DNA of 64,000 nt, taken from NCBI GenBank assembly GCA_028293765.1, contig JAQGOG010000112.1, forward strand, positions 19,343 through 83,342, given 5' to 3'. The DNA comes from Gammaproteobacteria bacterium. GTDB lineage: Bacteria > Pseudomonadota > Gammaproteobacteria > Steroidobacterales > Steroidobacteraceae. The notes beneath the pieces are model-generated. The model made no database searches, had not been told where the DNA came from, and was given only the letters and a program-made list of their open reading frames with translations. Both the position numbers and the translations under genes were made by a program. Below are positions 15,181 to 23,933 of the stretch, piece by piece; positions within the stretch are counted from its first letter, which is position 1; each line of letters starts with the position of its first letter.

Positions 15181-17253
15181 TCAGTGCGGGCGACTGGCAG
15201 CTTCCGCATCGACACAGAGTTGGCCGCGAGAGCGGCGCTCGCGGTTCAACGCGACGAAGCAGGCCGCGTCGAAATACCGCCGGCCTTGCATCTCCTGATA
15301 TTGCAAAACCGTCGCCACGCCCGCCGGCGTTTGCGTGGAGACCGCGGTATCGCGGCGGAATGGCGCGGAGTCGGGTCCGCCGACCAACGCCTCCGACAAC
15401 ACTCTGCCGCGCAACCTGCCGGTACTCGGCAACTCGAGGCCCAGCACATGCGCCAGGGTCGGCGCGATGTCCGCGTTGCCCATGGGCAGGGGGTCGACAA
15501 ACCCCTGTTTGAAGTCAGGGCCGATGGCCGCCATGTTGTTGAATGTGTTGTCGCGTCCGAGATTGCCGTGCACGCCCTGGCCTTCCTGCAGGGCCGTGTC
15601 CGAGACCTGCACGGCCGACAGCAGGTCGCCCGGAGCAAGCAGGAAACTCTTGAAGCTGACTACGATGGCGGGTCGCGGCAGCCGCGCCGCGCCGTCCAGC
15701 GCGACCGCCGCCAATGGCAGCGCACCGGGGATTGCGCCGAATGCCGGATCCACGAACAGTCCACCGACATAATCCTGGCGGCTGAGAAATTCGACTATGC
15801 GGCGTGCGACCGCGCGGTCCTTGCCGGGAATGTAAATCAGATCCGCGCCCCCGCTCGTCGTGACGATGACTTCTGCGTCGACGTGATCCTGAACGACGCC
15901 CGTCCCGCCGATCAGTCCATTGCCGAGTGCGGGGCGTTGCCGCGAGGCGGCTGCCGGAGGCTTCATGGGGTCGACAGGCTGGTACCGGGCGGCCCCATCG
16001 CCCCGGATCTGGGTGTCGGGATCGAACAGCGGCAGACCGAGGCCATGCGCGAGATCGATGGCCAGAAAACCGAGCGGCAGCCAGCCAGGAAGGACTTCGG
16101 GCTTGCCGTCGGCCCCAAGGTACCTGAACGTCGCCGCGTAACTGTGGCTGACGTGACCCGCGGAGTCGATCTCGTGCTTACTGATTGTCGCGAAACCATG
16201 ATCGGACGTGACAAACACGTCGGTGGAGGCGCGCAGGGCAGGATCGCTGTCGAGGTAGTCGAGCAGCTGCTTGAGGTTCGCATCGGCGTTGGCCACGGCA
16301 GCGCGCGATGTCGGGCCGTTGATGCCGGGCTGCAGTTTGTTGAGGCTGTCGCCCTGGTTATGCTGGGTGCCGTCGGGATCGCGCGACCAGAAGAGCAGCG
16401 CAAAAGGCGCGCCGCTGCTTACGAATGCGGGCAGCACCGCCTTGGTCGCGGCGTCCGCGAACCATTTCTGCTGACCGACGTTCGCGGTAAGAGTGCCCGG
16501 AGTGGACACGGTTCCACTAGGCTGGCTGCGCGCGGTGGGCGCGTCTCCCAGGCCGGCGGCGATAAGCGCGCCGCGGACAGCGGGCGACAGCGGAATACCA
16601 CCCGCGCTTCCCGTGCTGTCATCGAGGATGACGGTCTGCGGCACGGCGAAGCGTCCGCCGACGGGCTGCAGCTGCGTTATATCCTGGAGGGCTGCCGGGC
16701 CGAGCTTCCCGATCGCCGCCGTGTTGAATCCATGCTCACGTGCGAGCGCCAGCAACGATACCTCGTTGAGAAAGTTGCCGTCCGCGGCGTGCGCAGCGGC
16801 TGGCACACCGGAGGGCACAGATGCATGCGCAGTGACATCGCCGAGTACCTCGTCGTTTTCGAGGAATGGAGTCGGGCTACCGGCAGTCTTGCCGAAGTCG
16901 CCATGATTGAAAGTCGGGTGCCCGACGTACTCGGTGTTGCTGAAGTCACCCGTATCACCGAGATAATGTCCGGTCGCGATCGCCGACGCGTTCGGAGTCG
17001 TCAACGTCGGGAAAAGAGAATGGCTGTTCACAAAATGAACGCCACGCTGCCGCAGCGCGAACAATGTCGGCGCGTCGACGGCATTGACCGAATCATGACG
17101 CAATCCGTCGGCGACGAAGATCACGACATTGCGCCTCATCGGCGGCGGCACGGCAGCCGCTTTCGGTTGGGCAGTACAGGCCGCAACGAAAACGATGAGG
17201 CTCAGGGAGGCGAGGACGACGGCTCGACGAATGACGTGCACGCTCACATGCAT
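15181..17253 (-). CDS. Lipoprotein phosphodiesterase/nucleotide pyrophosphatase family (alkaline phosphatase superfamily)
   Basis: A 690-aa putative lipoprotein. Residues 10-26 form a lipoprotein signal ending VAAC, so it is probably membrane-anchored in the periplasm. The catalytic fold starts at NVVIFVADGLRHD (metal aspartate near 49), the candidate nucleophile threonine lies in FPTLTTPNAS (about 83-86), and more metal ligands are in FWSRDPDGTQHN and TSDHGF. These are hallmarks of type I phosphodiesterase/nucleotide pyrophosphatase proteins. The substrate (nucleotide, phospholipid or phosphonate) is not predictable. It has its own transcription context, with 200 bases before it and 418 after. 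Confidence 0.88.
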   Translation of the reverse strand: MHVSVHVIRRAVVLASLSLIVFVAACTAQPKAAAVPPPMRRNVVIFVADGLRHDSVNAVDAPTLFALRQRGVHFVNSHSLFPTLTTPNASAIATGHYLGDTGDFSNTEYVGHPTFNHGDFGKTAGSPTPFLENDEVLGDVTAHASVPSGVPAAAHAADGNFLNEVSLLALAREHGFNTAAIGKLGPAALQDITQLQPVGGRFAVPQTVILDDSTGSAGGIPLSPAVRGALIAAGLGDAPTARSQPSGTVSTPGTLTANVGQQKWFADAATKAVLPAFVSSGAPFALLFWSRDPDGTQHNQGDSLNKLQPGINGPTSRAAVANADANLKQLLDYLDSDPALRASTDVFVTSDHGFATISKHEIDSAGHVSHSYAATFRYLGADGKPEVLPGWLPLGFLAIDLAHGLGLPLFDPDTQIRGDGAARYQPVDPMKPPAAASRQRPALGNGLIGGTGVVQDHVDAEVIVTTSGGADLIYIPGKDRAVARRIVEFLSRQDYVGGLFVDPAFGAIPGALPLAAVALDGAARLPRPAIVVSFKSFLLAPGDLLSAVQVSDTALQEGQGVHGNLGRDNTFNNMAAIGPDFKQGFVDPLPMGNADIAPTLAHVLGLELPSTGRLRGRVLSEALVGGPDSAPFRRDTAVSTQTPAGVATVLQYQEMQGRRYFDAACFVALNRERRSRGQLCVDAEAASRPH

Positions 17254-17453
17254 TTGTTACGGCTCCTGGGCGCGTCCGCGCCGCTCGATTCACTGGAGGA
17301 AGTCCGACTATCGTATACGAAAGGTGCACGGCGCGGTCACCTGCCCATTGCACGTCCATGCTCCCGCAAGGGGACCTACGTCTCGCCGCTGGCTCATGGT
17401 TTGCGCGCTCCTTAGCTGGCGCATCGCTACACGCATCAAGTCCGGGCGGACTT

Positions 17454-18374
17454 CTACGTAACAGCCCGCCGCACGAACGGAAGGCGTGACCAAAAACGAG
17501 AATTCAACACAAAGAGAGCCGCCGCCGCGGCCACCCAGGCGAAGTCGGTGGGTGTTGGCCTGCGGCCCGCGAAACGCGGGTTCAGCATAGCGTCCCGGAT
17601 CGAGTCGTAGTTCTGCAGGTGAACGTATTCGAAACCGACTTCCCGCGCGAGCTTGCGCAGGTACGGCTCGCGCACCTCCGAGAGATGCTCGTGGCTCGCC
17701 GCACTCTTCGAAGACGGCGTCTCTCGTTGGACCACCTCGTCTGAATGCCAATATCCCATCGGCCTGCCGTCGGCATCCGTCCTCGGAATGGGCCGCGGTG
17801 CGTAGCCGCCAACCCCGACGAGCCAACCGCCGATCGCCCCGCCCTTCAGGTCCTCGAACATCGGCACGCCTTCGCCGTCCAGCGGCGGCGCCTCCTGCCC
17901 GTCGGTCAGAAAAACAACTTTCGGCTGTCCACCCACGTCACGGGCGCCGCGCATCGCCCAGAACAACCCCTTACCGATCTCGCTCGCGTTGCCCCACCGC
18001 ATCCGTCCGTCAATACGGTCCAGAGATGCCAGCAGGTCGTTGTAGTTGCCGCAGACCTCGATGGGCGCGAGCAGCAGCAGGGTTCGATATTCCGCGAACG
18101 CCCCCCATCCGATGCGAGATCCGCAGGGCAGCTCCCGCAGCGCGCGGCGAACCGCCTCGCGCGCGAACGTGAGCCGGCTCGCGGGCAAGCCGCCGATCTC
18201 ATAGTCCTCGACATTCATGCTTTGGGTAATGTCGAACACGATGAGATAGTTGTAGGTCGACCGCTGCACATTGAACGGCGGCATGACGATCGCCGTCAGC
18301 AGCAGGACGAATGCAACTCCGGTCGCAAGCGAATCTCTGCCGAGCCCCTGCGGGAAGCGACGGCGGGCGCTCAA
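17454..18374 (-). CDS. mxaL: MxaL-like VWA domain membrane protein
   Basis: A 306-aa protein with membrane helices near residues 17-33 and 275-292 and a von Willebrand A domain between them. The metal site motif is DITQS within VFDITQSMNVEDYE, a phrase characteristic of MxaL. In methylotrophs MxaL belongs to the MxaRSACKL set needed for correct calcium/PQQ methanol dehydrogenase. The start is read as TTG at 18374, which overlaps the stop of mxaK (TTGA), with AGGA about ten bases upstream. It is the last gene of the run. No methanol dehydrogenase gene is present here, so the client is unknown. Confidence 0.8.
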   Translation of the reverse strand: MSARRRFPQGLGRDSLATGVAFVLLLTAIVMPPFNVQRSTYNYLIVFDITQSMNVEDYEIGGLPASRLTFAREAVRRALRELPCGSRIGWGAFAEYRTLLLLAPIEVCGNYNDLLASLDRIDGRMRWGNASEIGKGLFWAMRGARDVGGQPKVVFLTDGQEAPPLDGEGVPMFEDLKGGAIGGWLVGVGGYAPRPIPRTDADGRPMGYWHSDEVVQRETPSSKSAASHEHLSEVREPYLRKLAREVGFEYVHLQNYDSIRDAMLNPRFAGRRPTPTDFAWVAAAAALFVLNSRFWSRLPFVRRAVT

Positions 18375-19033
18375 GGCAGGTCCATCCTGGGATCCGCAAT
18401 CGTCGAGCGCTGGCGCTCCTTCGGATCCGGCGGCCCGGTGTCCGCGCCGCTCTCGTCCTCCTCTTCCGGCGCGATACGCAGAGCCCGCTCGAGGTTATAG
18501 CGCGCATCCCAATCCGCCGGGTCTTTACGCAGCGCGTCTCGGTAACTCTGTTTGGCGAGCTCAGTCAACGGCACCGACTGAGCCGCGTCGTCCAGCCCAT
18601 TTTTCAAGGCTTGCCGGAGATGCAGATTGCCCAGATCGTAAAGTGCGATCTGACGCAGATCGCCGCGGTCTGCCTGGATGATTGCCTTGTAGGCGGCCAG
18701 CGCTCCGTCGTAATCCACCTTCGATAGCGCCACAGCGCGCGCCAGTCGTGCCTCCGGCAGTGACTCGATAGCGACGGGATTAGCCTTCACGCCTGCGCCA
18801 TCATCGGCGCCGGCCTCAGCGCCTGCGCGATCGCCGGAGCCAGCCTGAGCGCCTGCGCCCTCGGCGGGGTCAACGGCAAAGCTGAGAACGGACGCAGAGT
18901 CGGACTCTGTCGCGCGCGCGATAGCGGTGTTGACCTCGTAAGCGTGCTCCAGTCGCACGAACCGGGCTGCGGTCACCAGGCCGAATCCAAGTGCCGCAAT
19001 GCCGAACGCCAGATGACCGTGGGCGCGCCTCAC
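18371..19033 (-). CDS. mxaK: MxaK-like TPR membrane protein
   Basis: A 220-aa protein with one N-terminal membrane helix (about residues 7-25) and a C-terminal helical part resembling tetratricopeptide repeats (YDGALAAYKAII, LYDLGNLHLRQAL, SYRDALRKDPADWDARYNLERAL). The GTG at 19033 overlaps the mxaC stop as GTGA. Between membrane helix and TPR part lies an Ala/Gly/Asp-rich insert (about residues 51-81) built from 30-bp DNA repeats. Size and position between the two VWA genes match mxaK. The acidic C-terminal tail (PEEEDES) is exposed-looking. Confidence 0.75.
   Translation of the reverse strand: MRRAHGHLAFGIAALGFGLVTAARFVRLEHAYEVNTAIARATESDSASVLSFAVDPAEGAGAQAGSGDRAGAEAGADDGAGVKANPVAIESLPEARLARAVALSKVDYDGALAAYKAIIQADRGDLRQIALYDLGNLHLRQALKNGLDDAAQSVPLTELAKQSYRDALRKDPADWDARYNLERALRIAPEEEDESGADTGPPDPKERQRSTIADPRMDLP
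18791..18880. repeat. 30-bp degenerate tandem repeats inside mxaK
   Basis: Three adjacent 30-bp units all begin GCCTGCGC (18791, 18821, 18851). They encode ten-residue Ala/Gly/Asp-rich steps in the linker of the MxaK-like protein. The unit length keeps the frame. Confidence 0.75.
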
Positions 19034-20046
19034 GACCAGCCTCGCAGCTGGACGGCGCCGAAGCTCAGCAACATCACACATGAGAACGCTCCCAGCCCGA
19101 AGCAGAGGCGATCGTAGTCCCGCCGCGGAATCCTCTCCAGGTAATCGAGCGGCAGGTTCTGCTGCCTGCCGACGTCGGCAACGGCTTGCGCCAAGTCCTT
19201 CGGCTCCGCCGCCTGGTAGGCGTGATAGGGCGTGCTCAGGCTTTGAAAAAAGTGATGCATGGCGATTTCAGCCACCGCGTCGCTCTGCGGGTCCTGCGAG
19301 TCGAGACTGGGGCTGTTGATGGACCTGAGATACAACCAGTAGAGCGCTATGCGATTGCGTGCCAGGCCGGCGGCAATTCGCTTCCGCGTGGGCGGATCGA
19401 GTTGCGCGCCGCCATCCGACACCAGCAGGACGATCCGGCTTCCCGAGTATTCACGCAGATCGAACTCCGCGATCGCGGCGATCAGCGCGCGCCCGACGTC
19501 AGTGCTCGACAGGCCGGGACCCGTGCCGCCAGCAGTTATCCCGGCCAGCACCACGTCATCGTGTTGGGTAAAGTTGACGACAGGCAGCGGCCCGGCGCTG
19601 AAGAACATGAGGGCGAACCGGTCGTCCGCCCGTTGCGCCACGAACTTCGAAAGAAGGTCCCGAGCGGTCTTGCTTTTCTGCGGACCGCGGTTCCACGCCT
19701 GTTGGGTCCGGACGATGGGGTCTATCGTGCGCCAGTTGCTCGGCAGCATGCGCTCATCCATGCTGCGGCTACGGTCGATGAGCACGACGATCTCGGCGCC
19801 TCGCCCAGTTCGTGCGACCTGCGTCTGAGGCCGGCCCGGACCGGCAAGGCCGGCCACGATGCTTGCGATGGCCAGCACCGCAAAGGCGCTACGCAGCCAG
19901 CCGACTATGCGGCCGGCGGGATCAGCTGGCAGCCACGGAAGATATGAAAACAGCAGCGTATCCGAGCGAGCCCACAGCAGAGGAAGCGCCGCCAGCGGCA
20001 ACAGGAGCAATGCCCATGGGTGGGAAAAATCGAGATTGATGCTCAT
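19030..20046 (-). CDS. mxaC: MxaC-like VWA domain membrane protein
   Basis: A 338-aa protein beginning FSHPWALLLLPLAALPLL, the usual start of MxaC/BatA-type proteins. Two membrane helices (about 8-25 and 50-65) precede a VWA domain with the metal site DRSRS near residue 90, and a third helix lies at about 315-332. The domain should face the periplasm or membrane surface, as in other MoxR-partner VWA proteins. ATG 20046 overlaps the mxaA stop (ATGA), and its own stop overlaps mxaK. Family knowledge assigns it to maturation of methanol dehydrogenase; here the target is open. Confidence 0.82.
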   Translation of the reverse strand: MSINLDFSHPWALLLLPLAALPLLWARSDTLLFSYLPWLPADPAGRIVGWLRSAFAVLAIASIVAGLAGPGRPQTQVARTGRGAEIVVLIDRSRSMDERMLPSNWRTIDPIVRTQQAWNRGPQKSKTARDLLSKFVAQRADDRFALMFFSAGPLPVVNFTQHDDVVLAGITAGGTGPGLSSTDVGRALIAAIAEFDLREYSGSRIVLLVSDGGAQLDPPTRKRIAAGLARNRIALYWLYLRSINSPSLDSQDPQSDAVAEIAMHHFFQSLSTPYHAYQAAEPKDLAQAVADVGRQQNLPLDYLERIPRRDYDRLCFGLGAFSCVMLLSFGAVQLRGWS

Positions 20047-21221
20047 CGCTCGTGGCGCCTCTCGATACGCCGCAGCTCGATGCACAGCTCACGCGTCGAA
20101 ATCGGCTCAGCGGATGAGCTCCCGCCGAAGAAGAGTGCACTCGATTGAAGGAAGAATCGCTCGATCGGCACGCGCACCGCGCCCAGGTGTGGCGCCGTCT
20201 CGAACAACGCCGGCAAGGTAGAGGCCTGAATGACGCGACCAGCCGTCCGGTCAAACGCACGATGCAGCGCCTGCCATGCCTGCGGTTCTCGGTCGTCGAG
20301 CTGCCGCATCTCACGCAGAGCGCGCGCGAACGGCTGAGTTGCGACCGATCGAGTATTACGCCACAGCCACCATGCAAGCCAGGCGATCAACGTCAGCCCG
20401 AGAGCACCGGACCAGAATGCCATAGCGCGCCTTATGGGCGCCGTGACAATGACCGGCGGCGACCGGTCGGGTCGCAAATCACCCACCCCCACTTGCGCTG
20501 GCGATCCGGGCGGACTCAGCGGGGCGACATTGATCAATGCCGCTGGAATTTTCAGCACCGCAGCACGCCGAGCAGCGCCAGTGTTGGCCGCGCGTGCGCC
20601 AGCCGCACCGGAGTTCGCCACGCCCGTGTCGGCCGCACCCGCGCCGGCCGCGCTGGAATTCACCACACCCGTGTCGGCTACACCTGCGCCAGCCGCGCCA
20701 GAGTTCGCCGCACCCGCGCCCACCGCGCCGGACTTCAACACGCCCCTGTTGGCTGCAGCCGCGCCGGAGACGGATGCGTTGGGGCGGACCTTCAGCTCCC
20801 ACGCGGGCAAGGTCACGGCCGTGAGCTTCCGTGGCGCGTTGAGCACCTGATAATCGACGACGAGCCAGCGGTGCAAGGCGGAGTCTGTTTCAATTGTGGC
20901 TCGGCGTCGCTCGAACCACACGCTCACACGCTCTACTGGCAGCAATGTGATCGGCGTAAATGCCTGCCCTTCAGCCTGCAGAAGAATGCGTTGTGTGACC
21001 AGATCGCCGACAAAGTAGCCATACGGCCTCGGCTGCTCCACTACGGCCCGGATCTGCGGCGATTGGACCGTCGAGTGACCGGTCGGCGGCGCCCGCCCAT
21101 TCGATGTTGCTGTCGCAGCAAAAAGCGCAGCCAACACGAGGCCGTTCAGCAGTCGGCGGCCGCTCGCACGTACCGTGCACGTCACGCGCATCATGTACAT
21201 CGCGTGTATCATGCGTGTCAT
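20043..21221 (-). CDS. mxaA: MxaA-like membrane protein with Ala-rich repeat insert
   Basis: About 392 aa. An N-terminal hydrophobic segment (LLNGLVLAALFAATAT) suggests export, followed by a beta-rich part (PRPYGYFVGDLVTQRILL... LPVERVSVWFERR) and a second membrane helix near residue 274 (WSGALGLTLIAWLAWWLW) with a helical cytosolic tail. This order is that of MxaA. Residues about 154-208 are an Ala/Gly/Asn repeat insert. The start is uncertain: in-frame ATGs at 21221, 21212, 21200, 21194 and 21191 cluster in an 11-bp tandem repeat, and none has a clear ribosome site. I chose the first. Confidence 0.72.
   Translation of the reverse strand: MTRMIHAMYMMRVTCTVRASGRRLLNGLVLAALFAATATSNGRAPPTGHSTVQSPQIRAVVEQPRPYGYFVGDLVTQRILLQAEGQAFTPITLLPVERVSVWFERRRATIETDSALHRWLVVDYQVLNAPRKLTAVTLPAWELKVRPNASVSGAAAANRGVLKSGAVGAGAANSGAAGAGVADTGVVNSSAAGAGAADTGVANSGAAGARAANTGAARRAAVLKIPAALINVAPLSPPGSPAQVGVGDLRPDRSPPVIVTAPIRRAMAFWSGALGLTLIAWLAWWLWRNTRSVATQPFARALREMRQLDDREPQAWQALHRAFDRTAGRVIQASTLPALFETAPHLGAVRVPIERFFLQSSALFFGGSSSAEPISTRELCIELRRIERRHER
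20596..20760. repeat. 45-bp tandem repeats (45-45-30-45) in mxaA
   Basis: Four in-frame units start at 20596, 20641, 20686 and 20716, each beginning GCGCC; the third lacks the last 15 bases. A degenerate unit lies just before (20551-20595). They encode 15- or 10-residue steps such as SGAAGAGAADTGVAN in the MxaA-like protein. Confidence 0.88.
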
Positions 21222-21238
21222 ATGCGTGTCATATGCGT
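21195..21238. repeat. 11-bp tandem repeat at the mxaA translation start
   Basis: Two exact copies of GTCATATGCGT (21217-21227, 21228-21238) follow two degenerate copies (21195-21205, 21206-21216). On the coding strand the repeat supplies several of the candidate ATG codons of mxaA. Eleven is not a multiple of three, so copy-number change would move upstream ATGs between frames. Confidence 0.85.
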
Positions 21239-21255
21239 GGCGTGCGCCGCAGGCG

Positions 21256-22137
21256 TCACACCTCGGCCTCGAAGAAATAGCGCGACAGCGCATCGCCATC
21301 AAACGCGCCCTCAACGTAGAATGGTCGAATTGCGTGCGTGGCGAAGGAGGCATTGAGCTCGGCGCGCCGCTGAGCAACTGCCCGCCGCCACTGCTGCCGC
21401 AGTCTCGGACGCAACCATAGCGTCCTGCGCGCACCTGACTCGGCATCACGGATCGACGCGAGTGCGTTACGTTCGGGCGGCTCCGTTTCGGCGGGGTCCC
21501 AGACAATGACGGGAACGACGCTGGCGTGGGCGAACAAATCCAACACGGCACCCAGCCGCTCGAGCGGCCAGTGGAAGTCCGACACGATGAAAATCAGCCC
21601 CTGCTGACCGGCCAGATGGGAGGCTGCCGCTTCGAGTCCTTCGAGGCCAGTCGCTGAATCGCACGCGCCAGTGATTTGCGCCACGCCCGCGACATCCCGC
21701 AGGCTGGCCGCCATGATGCTACCCATTCCCCGGCTCACCCGGGCCGGCACGAACAAGTCGGCGCGCTCCTCCGTGTCGAAGGCCATCATGCCGACCGCAT
21801 CTCCAACGCGAAAGGCACTGAGCCCGAGAGCCTCGATGAAATCCGCGACGACATGCAACTTGGGGCGCTGCCCCCCGAAATTCATGGAAGCCGAGACGTC
21901 GACGATCGCGCGGACGGCGACCCCCGCTCGCTGACGATTCACGCGCACGAGCCACTCATCGGTGAGTGCGCGCAAGCTCGCGCGAAGATCGAGCCGTCGT
22001 GGATCCGGCCGGTCGTAGAGGCTCATATGCGCGACGAACTCCTGTCCGGCGCCAATACTCGACCCGAGATGCGAACCGGGTCGCTGACCGCGGACCCGGC
22101 TCGGGATGCGGTAGTGGAACTCCTGTCGAGTGTCCAT
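21256..22137 (-). CDS. mxaS: MxaS-like DUF58 protein
   Basis: A 293-aa protein of the DUF58 family, a VWA-like fold that almost always follows a MoxR ATPase. The recognisable parts are the entry region EFHYRIPSRVRGQRPGSH, the metal-site-like DVSASMNFGG, and IVSDFHWP. There is no membrane helix, so it is probably cytosolic. The ATG at 22137 sits two bases after the moxR stop; the longer open frame overlaps moxR and is not credible. In the methylotroph cluster this gene is mxaS, needed for dehydrogenase maturation through an unknown mechanism. Confidence 0.83.
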   Translation of the reverse strand: MDTRQEFHYRIPSRVRGQRPGSHLGSSIGAGQEFVAHMSLYDRPDPRRLDLRASLRALTDEWLVRVNRQRAGVAVRAIVDVSASMNFGGQRPKLHVVADFIEALGLSAFRVGDAVGMMAFDTEERADLFVPARVSRGMGSIMAASLRDVAGVAQITGACDSATGLEGLEAAASHLAGQQGLIFIVSDFHWPLERLGAVLDLFAHASVVPVIVWDPAETEPPERNALASIRDAESGARRTLWLRPRLRQQWRRAVAQRRAELNASFATHAIRPFYVEGAFDGDALSRYFFEAEV

Positions 22138-22139
22138 CG

Positions 22140-23162
22140 TTAGCGCGGCGTCGCTACCTTGTCCAGAATCTGCGCGATCAGCGCGTCTGCAATCTGCGCG
22201 CGGCGCAATTCGTAGACCGGGGTGAAGAAGACACGGTGCCCCAGCACCGCCGGCGCAACCGCGCGGATGTCGTCGGGAGTCAAATAATCCCGTCCCGCAA
22301 ACCACGCGACCACGCGGGCCGCTCGGGTCAGAGACATGATTCCGCGTGGACTGGCTCCGGCGAGAATGAGCTTACTCATGTCCACGCCCTCCACCCGCAC
22401 GCCGAACTTCTCCGGCGTCTGTGTCGCATCCCATAAGTCGAGCACATAGCGCTCTAGCGCTTCGCTGGCCGTGACACTTCGCTGAATCGCGGCTCCGACG
22501 TCGTTGAGCTCCCGCCATGGCAGGACCTCGGGCGAAACGCGCTCGAGAAGCTCATCCACGTCGTGATAGTCGGGATTGAAGACCAGTGCGCGCCGGACGG
22601 CCACGTCGGACGGCGTGGGCATGCGCAGCTCGAGCATGAAGCGATCGCGCGCAGCCGAGGCGAGCTCGAAGGTCTCTTCCTTCTCCACCCGGTTGCGGTC
22701 GGCAAAAACGCTCATCGAAGGAAAGCGATATTCGCGATTGAAGGCGCAGACCGTGCGCTCCGCCATGGCGCGCAGCAGTAGCGACTGGACTTGAGGACGC
22801 GCACGGTTGATCTCGTTAAAGAAAAAAGTGGTGAGCCGCTCACCATTGCGCAGCAGCGGCCCGGGCTCGATGCGCGGCTTGCCCTCGGCATCGACGTAGG
22901 TGTGGTAGACAAGATCTCCGGGCATGAGATCGACCGTGCCCTCGACCCGCTCGAATTCACCACCGACCGCTCGCGCGAACGCACGCAGGATAGTGGTCTT
23001 GCCGACACCGACATCGCCCTCCAGGAGCACGTGTCCGCGGGCAAACAACGCGACATTGATGAGCCGCACGGTAGCCTGCTGACCGACTATCGCCTTCCCT
23101 ACTTCTTCTTCCAGAAGCAGCGCCCGGGAGCGCCAATCATGGAGCTGCTCGGCAGAGATCAT
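22140..23162 (-). CDS. moxR: MoxR family AAA+ ATPase (MxaR-like)
   Basis: A 340-aa cytosolic chaperone ATPase. Walker A is GDVGVGKTT, Walker B is FFFNEINRA, and sensor/lid elements follow (FELASAARDRFML, then GASPRGIMSLTRAAR). MoxR proteins are thought to remodel or insert cofactor into client proteins with their VWA partners. A good ribosome site (GGGAG) precedes ATG 23162. The SDR gene stops only 27 bases upstream, so the isomerase, SDR and mxa-like genes may share one transcript. Confidence 0.93.
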   Translation of the reverse strand: MISAEQLHDWRSRALLLEEEVGKAIVGQQATVRLINVALFARGHVLLEGDVGVGKTTILRAFARAVGGEFERVEGTVDLMPGDLVYHTYVDAEGKPRIEPGPLLRNGERLTTFFFNEINRARPQVQSLLLRAMAERTVCAFNREYRFPSMSVFADRNRVEKEETFELASAARDRFMLELRMPTPSDVAVRRALVFNPDYHDVDELLERVSPEVLPWRELNDVGAAIQRSVTASEALERYVLDLWDATQTPEKFGVRVEGVDMSKLILAGASPRGIMSLTRAARVVAWFAGRDYLTPDDIRAVAPAVLGHRVFFTPVYELRRAQIADALIAQILDKVATPR

Positions 23163-23189
23163 CTGAGGTCTCCCGTAAGGGAATGAGGT

Positions 23190-23933
23190 TCAACCCCGGC
23201 CGATGTAGGGCATCTTCGTGGCCATTACGGTCATGAACAGTACGTTGGCTTCGAGCGGCAGGCCCGCCATGTACAGCACCGCATCGGCAACGTACTTCAC
23301 GTCGAATGTCGGCTCCGGCTTGAGCGACAGATCCGCCTGCAGCGTGCCGGAGGCGATCGACGTCGCCAATGCCGTCGCCGTGTTACCGATGTCGATCTGG
23401 CCACAGGCGATGTCGTATTGCCTTCCTTCGAGCGACGTCGATTTCGTAAGACCGGAGACCGCATGCTTGGAAGCGGTGTAGGCGACCATGTGCGGTCGCG
23501 GCGTGGTGGCCGAAATGGAGCCGTTGTTGATGATACGGCCGCCGCGTGGTTGCTGAGCCTTCATCTGGCGAAAGGCGGCCTGCGTGCATAGGAAGGCGCC
23601 CGTGAGGTTGGTATCGACAACCCGCCGCCACTGCTCGAGGGGGACGTCTTCAAGGGGCGCCGGCGGCGCACCGGTTCCAGCATTGTTGAAAAGCAGATCG
23701 AGCCGGCCGAAATGCTCCGCCGCGCGTGCGAACAGCGCGTCGACGCTAGCGCGGTCGGTCACATCGGTGGCCACCGGGAGCGCTGCGGAGCCTGCTTCCC
23801 GAGCGACGTCCTCGAGCGCCGCCAATCGGCGGCCGGCCAACACCACGGCATAGTCGGCCTTCGCCAGAGCGAGCGCTACAGCCTTGCCGATTCCAGATCC
23901 CGCCCCCGTGATCAGGGCAACCTTACGCGTCAT
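23190..23933 (-). CDS. SDR family NAD(P)-dependent oxidoreductase
   Basis: A 247-aa short-chain dehydrogenase. The cofactor motif is TGAGSGIG, the NAG motif is NNAG, and the catalytic residues are the serine of NGSISA and YTASK. The arginine pair AGRR after the second strand favours NADP(H) over NAD(H), a weak inference. The start codon overlaps the stop of the isomerase gene (ATGA), with GAGAGG upstream as ribosome site; an in-frame ATG six codons earlier is less likely. The pairing with a TIM-barrel isomerase suggests sugar or hydroxy-acid metabolism. Confidence 0.92.
   Translation of the reverse strand: MTRKVALITGAGSGIGKAVALALAKADYAVVLAGRRLAALEDVAREAGSAALPVATDVTDRASVDALFARAAEHFGRLDLLFNNAGTGAPPAPLEDVPLEQWRRVVDTNLTGAFLCTQAAFRQMKAQQPRGGRIINNGSISATTPRPHMVAYTASKHAVSGLTKSTSLEGRQYDIACGQIDIGNTATALATSIASGTLQADLSLKPEPTFDVKYVADAVLYMAGLPLEANVLFMTVMATKMPYIGRG

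Noticed and set aside
15043..17415. 790-codon open frame on the plus strand
   Set aside because: Antisense to the lipoprotein phosphodiesterase, which has clear metal-site motifs and a lipobox.
17454..23162. Alternative reading as a Bat aerotolerance operon
   Set aside because: MoxR-DUF58-VWA genes also occur in Bat operons, but the single-TM TPR-like gene between two VWA genes and the VFDITQSMNVEDY segment fit MxaC-K-L better. The possibility is not fully excluded without profile searches.
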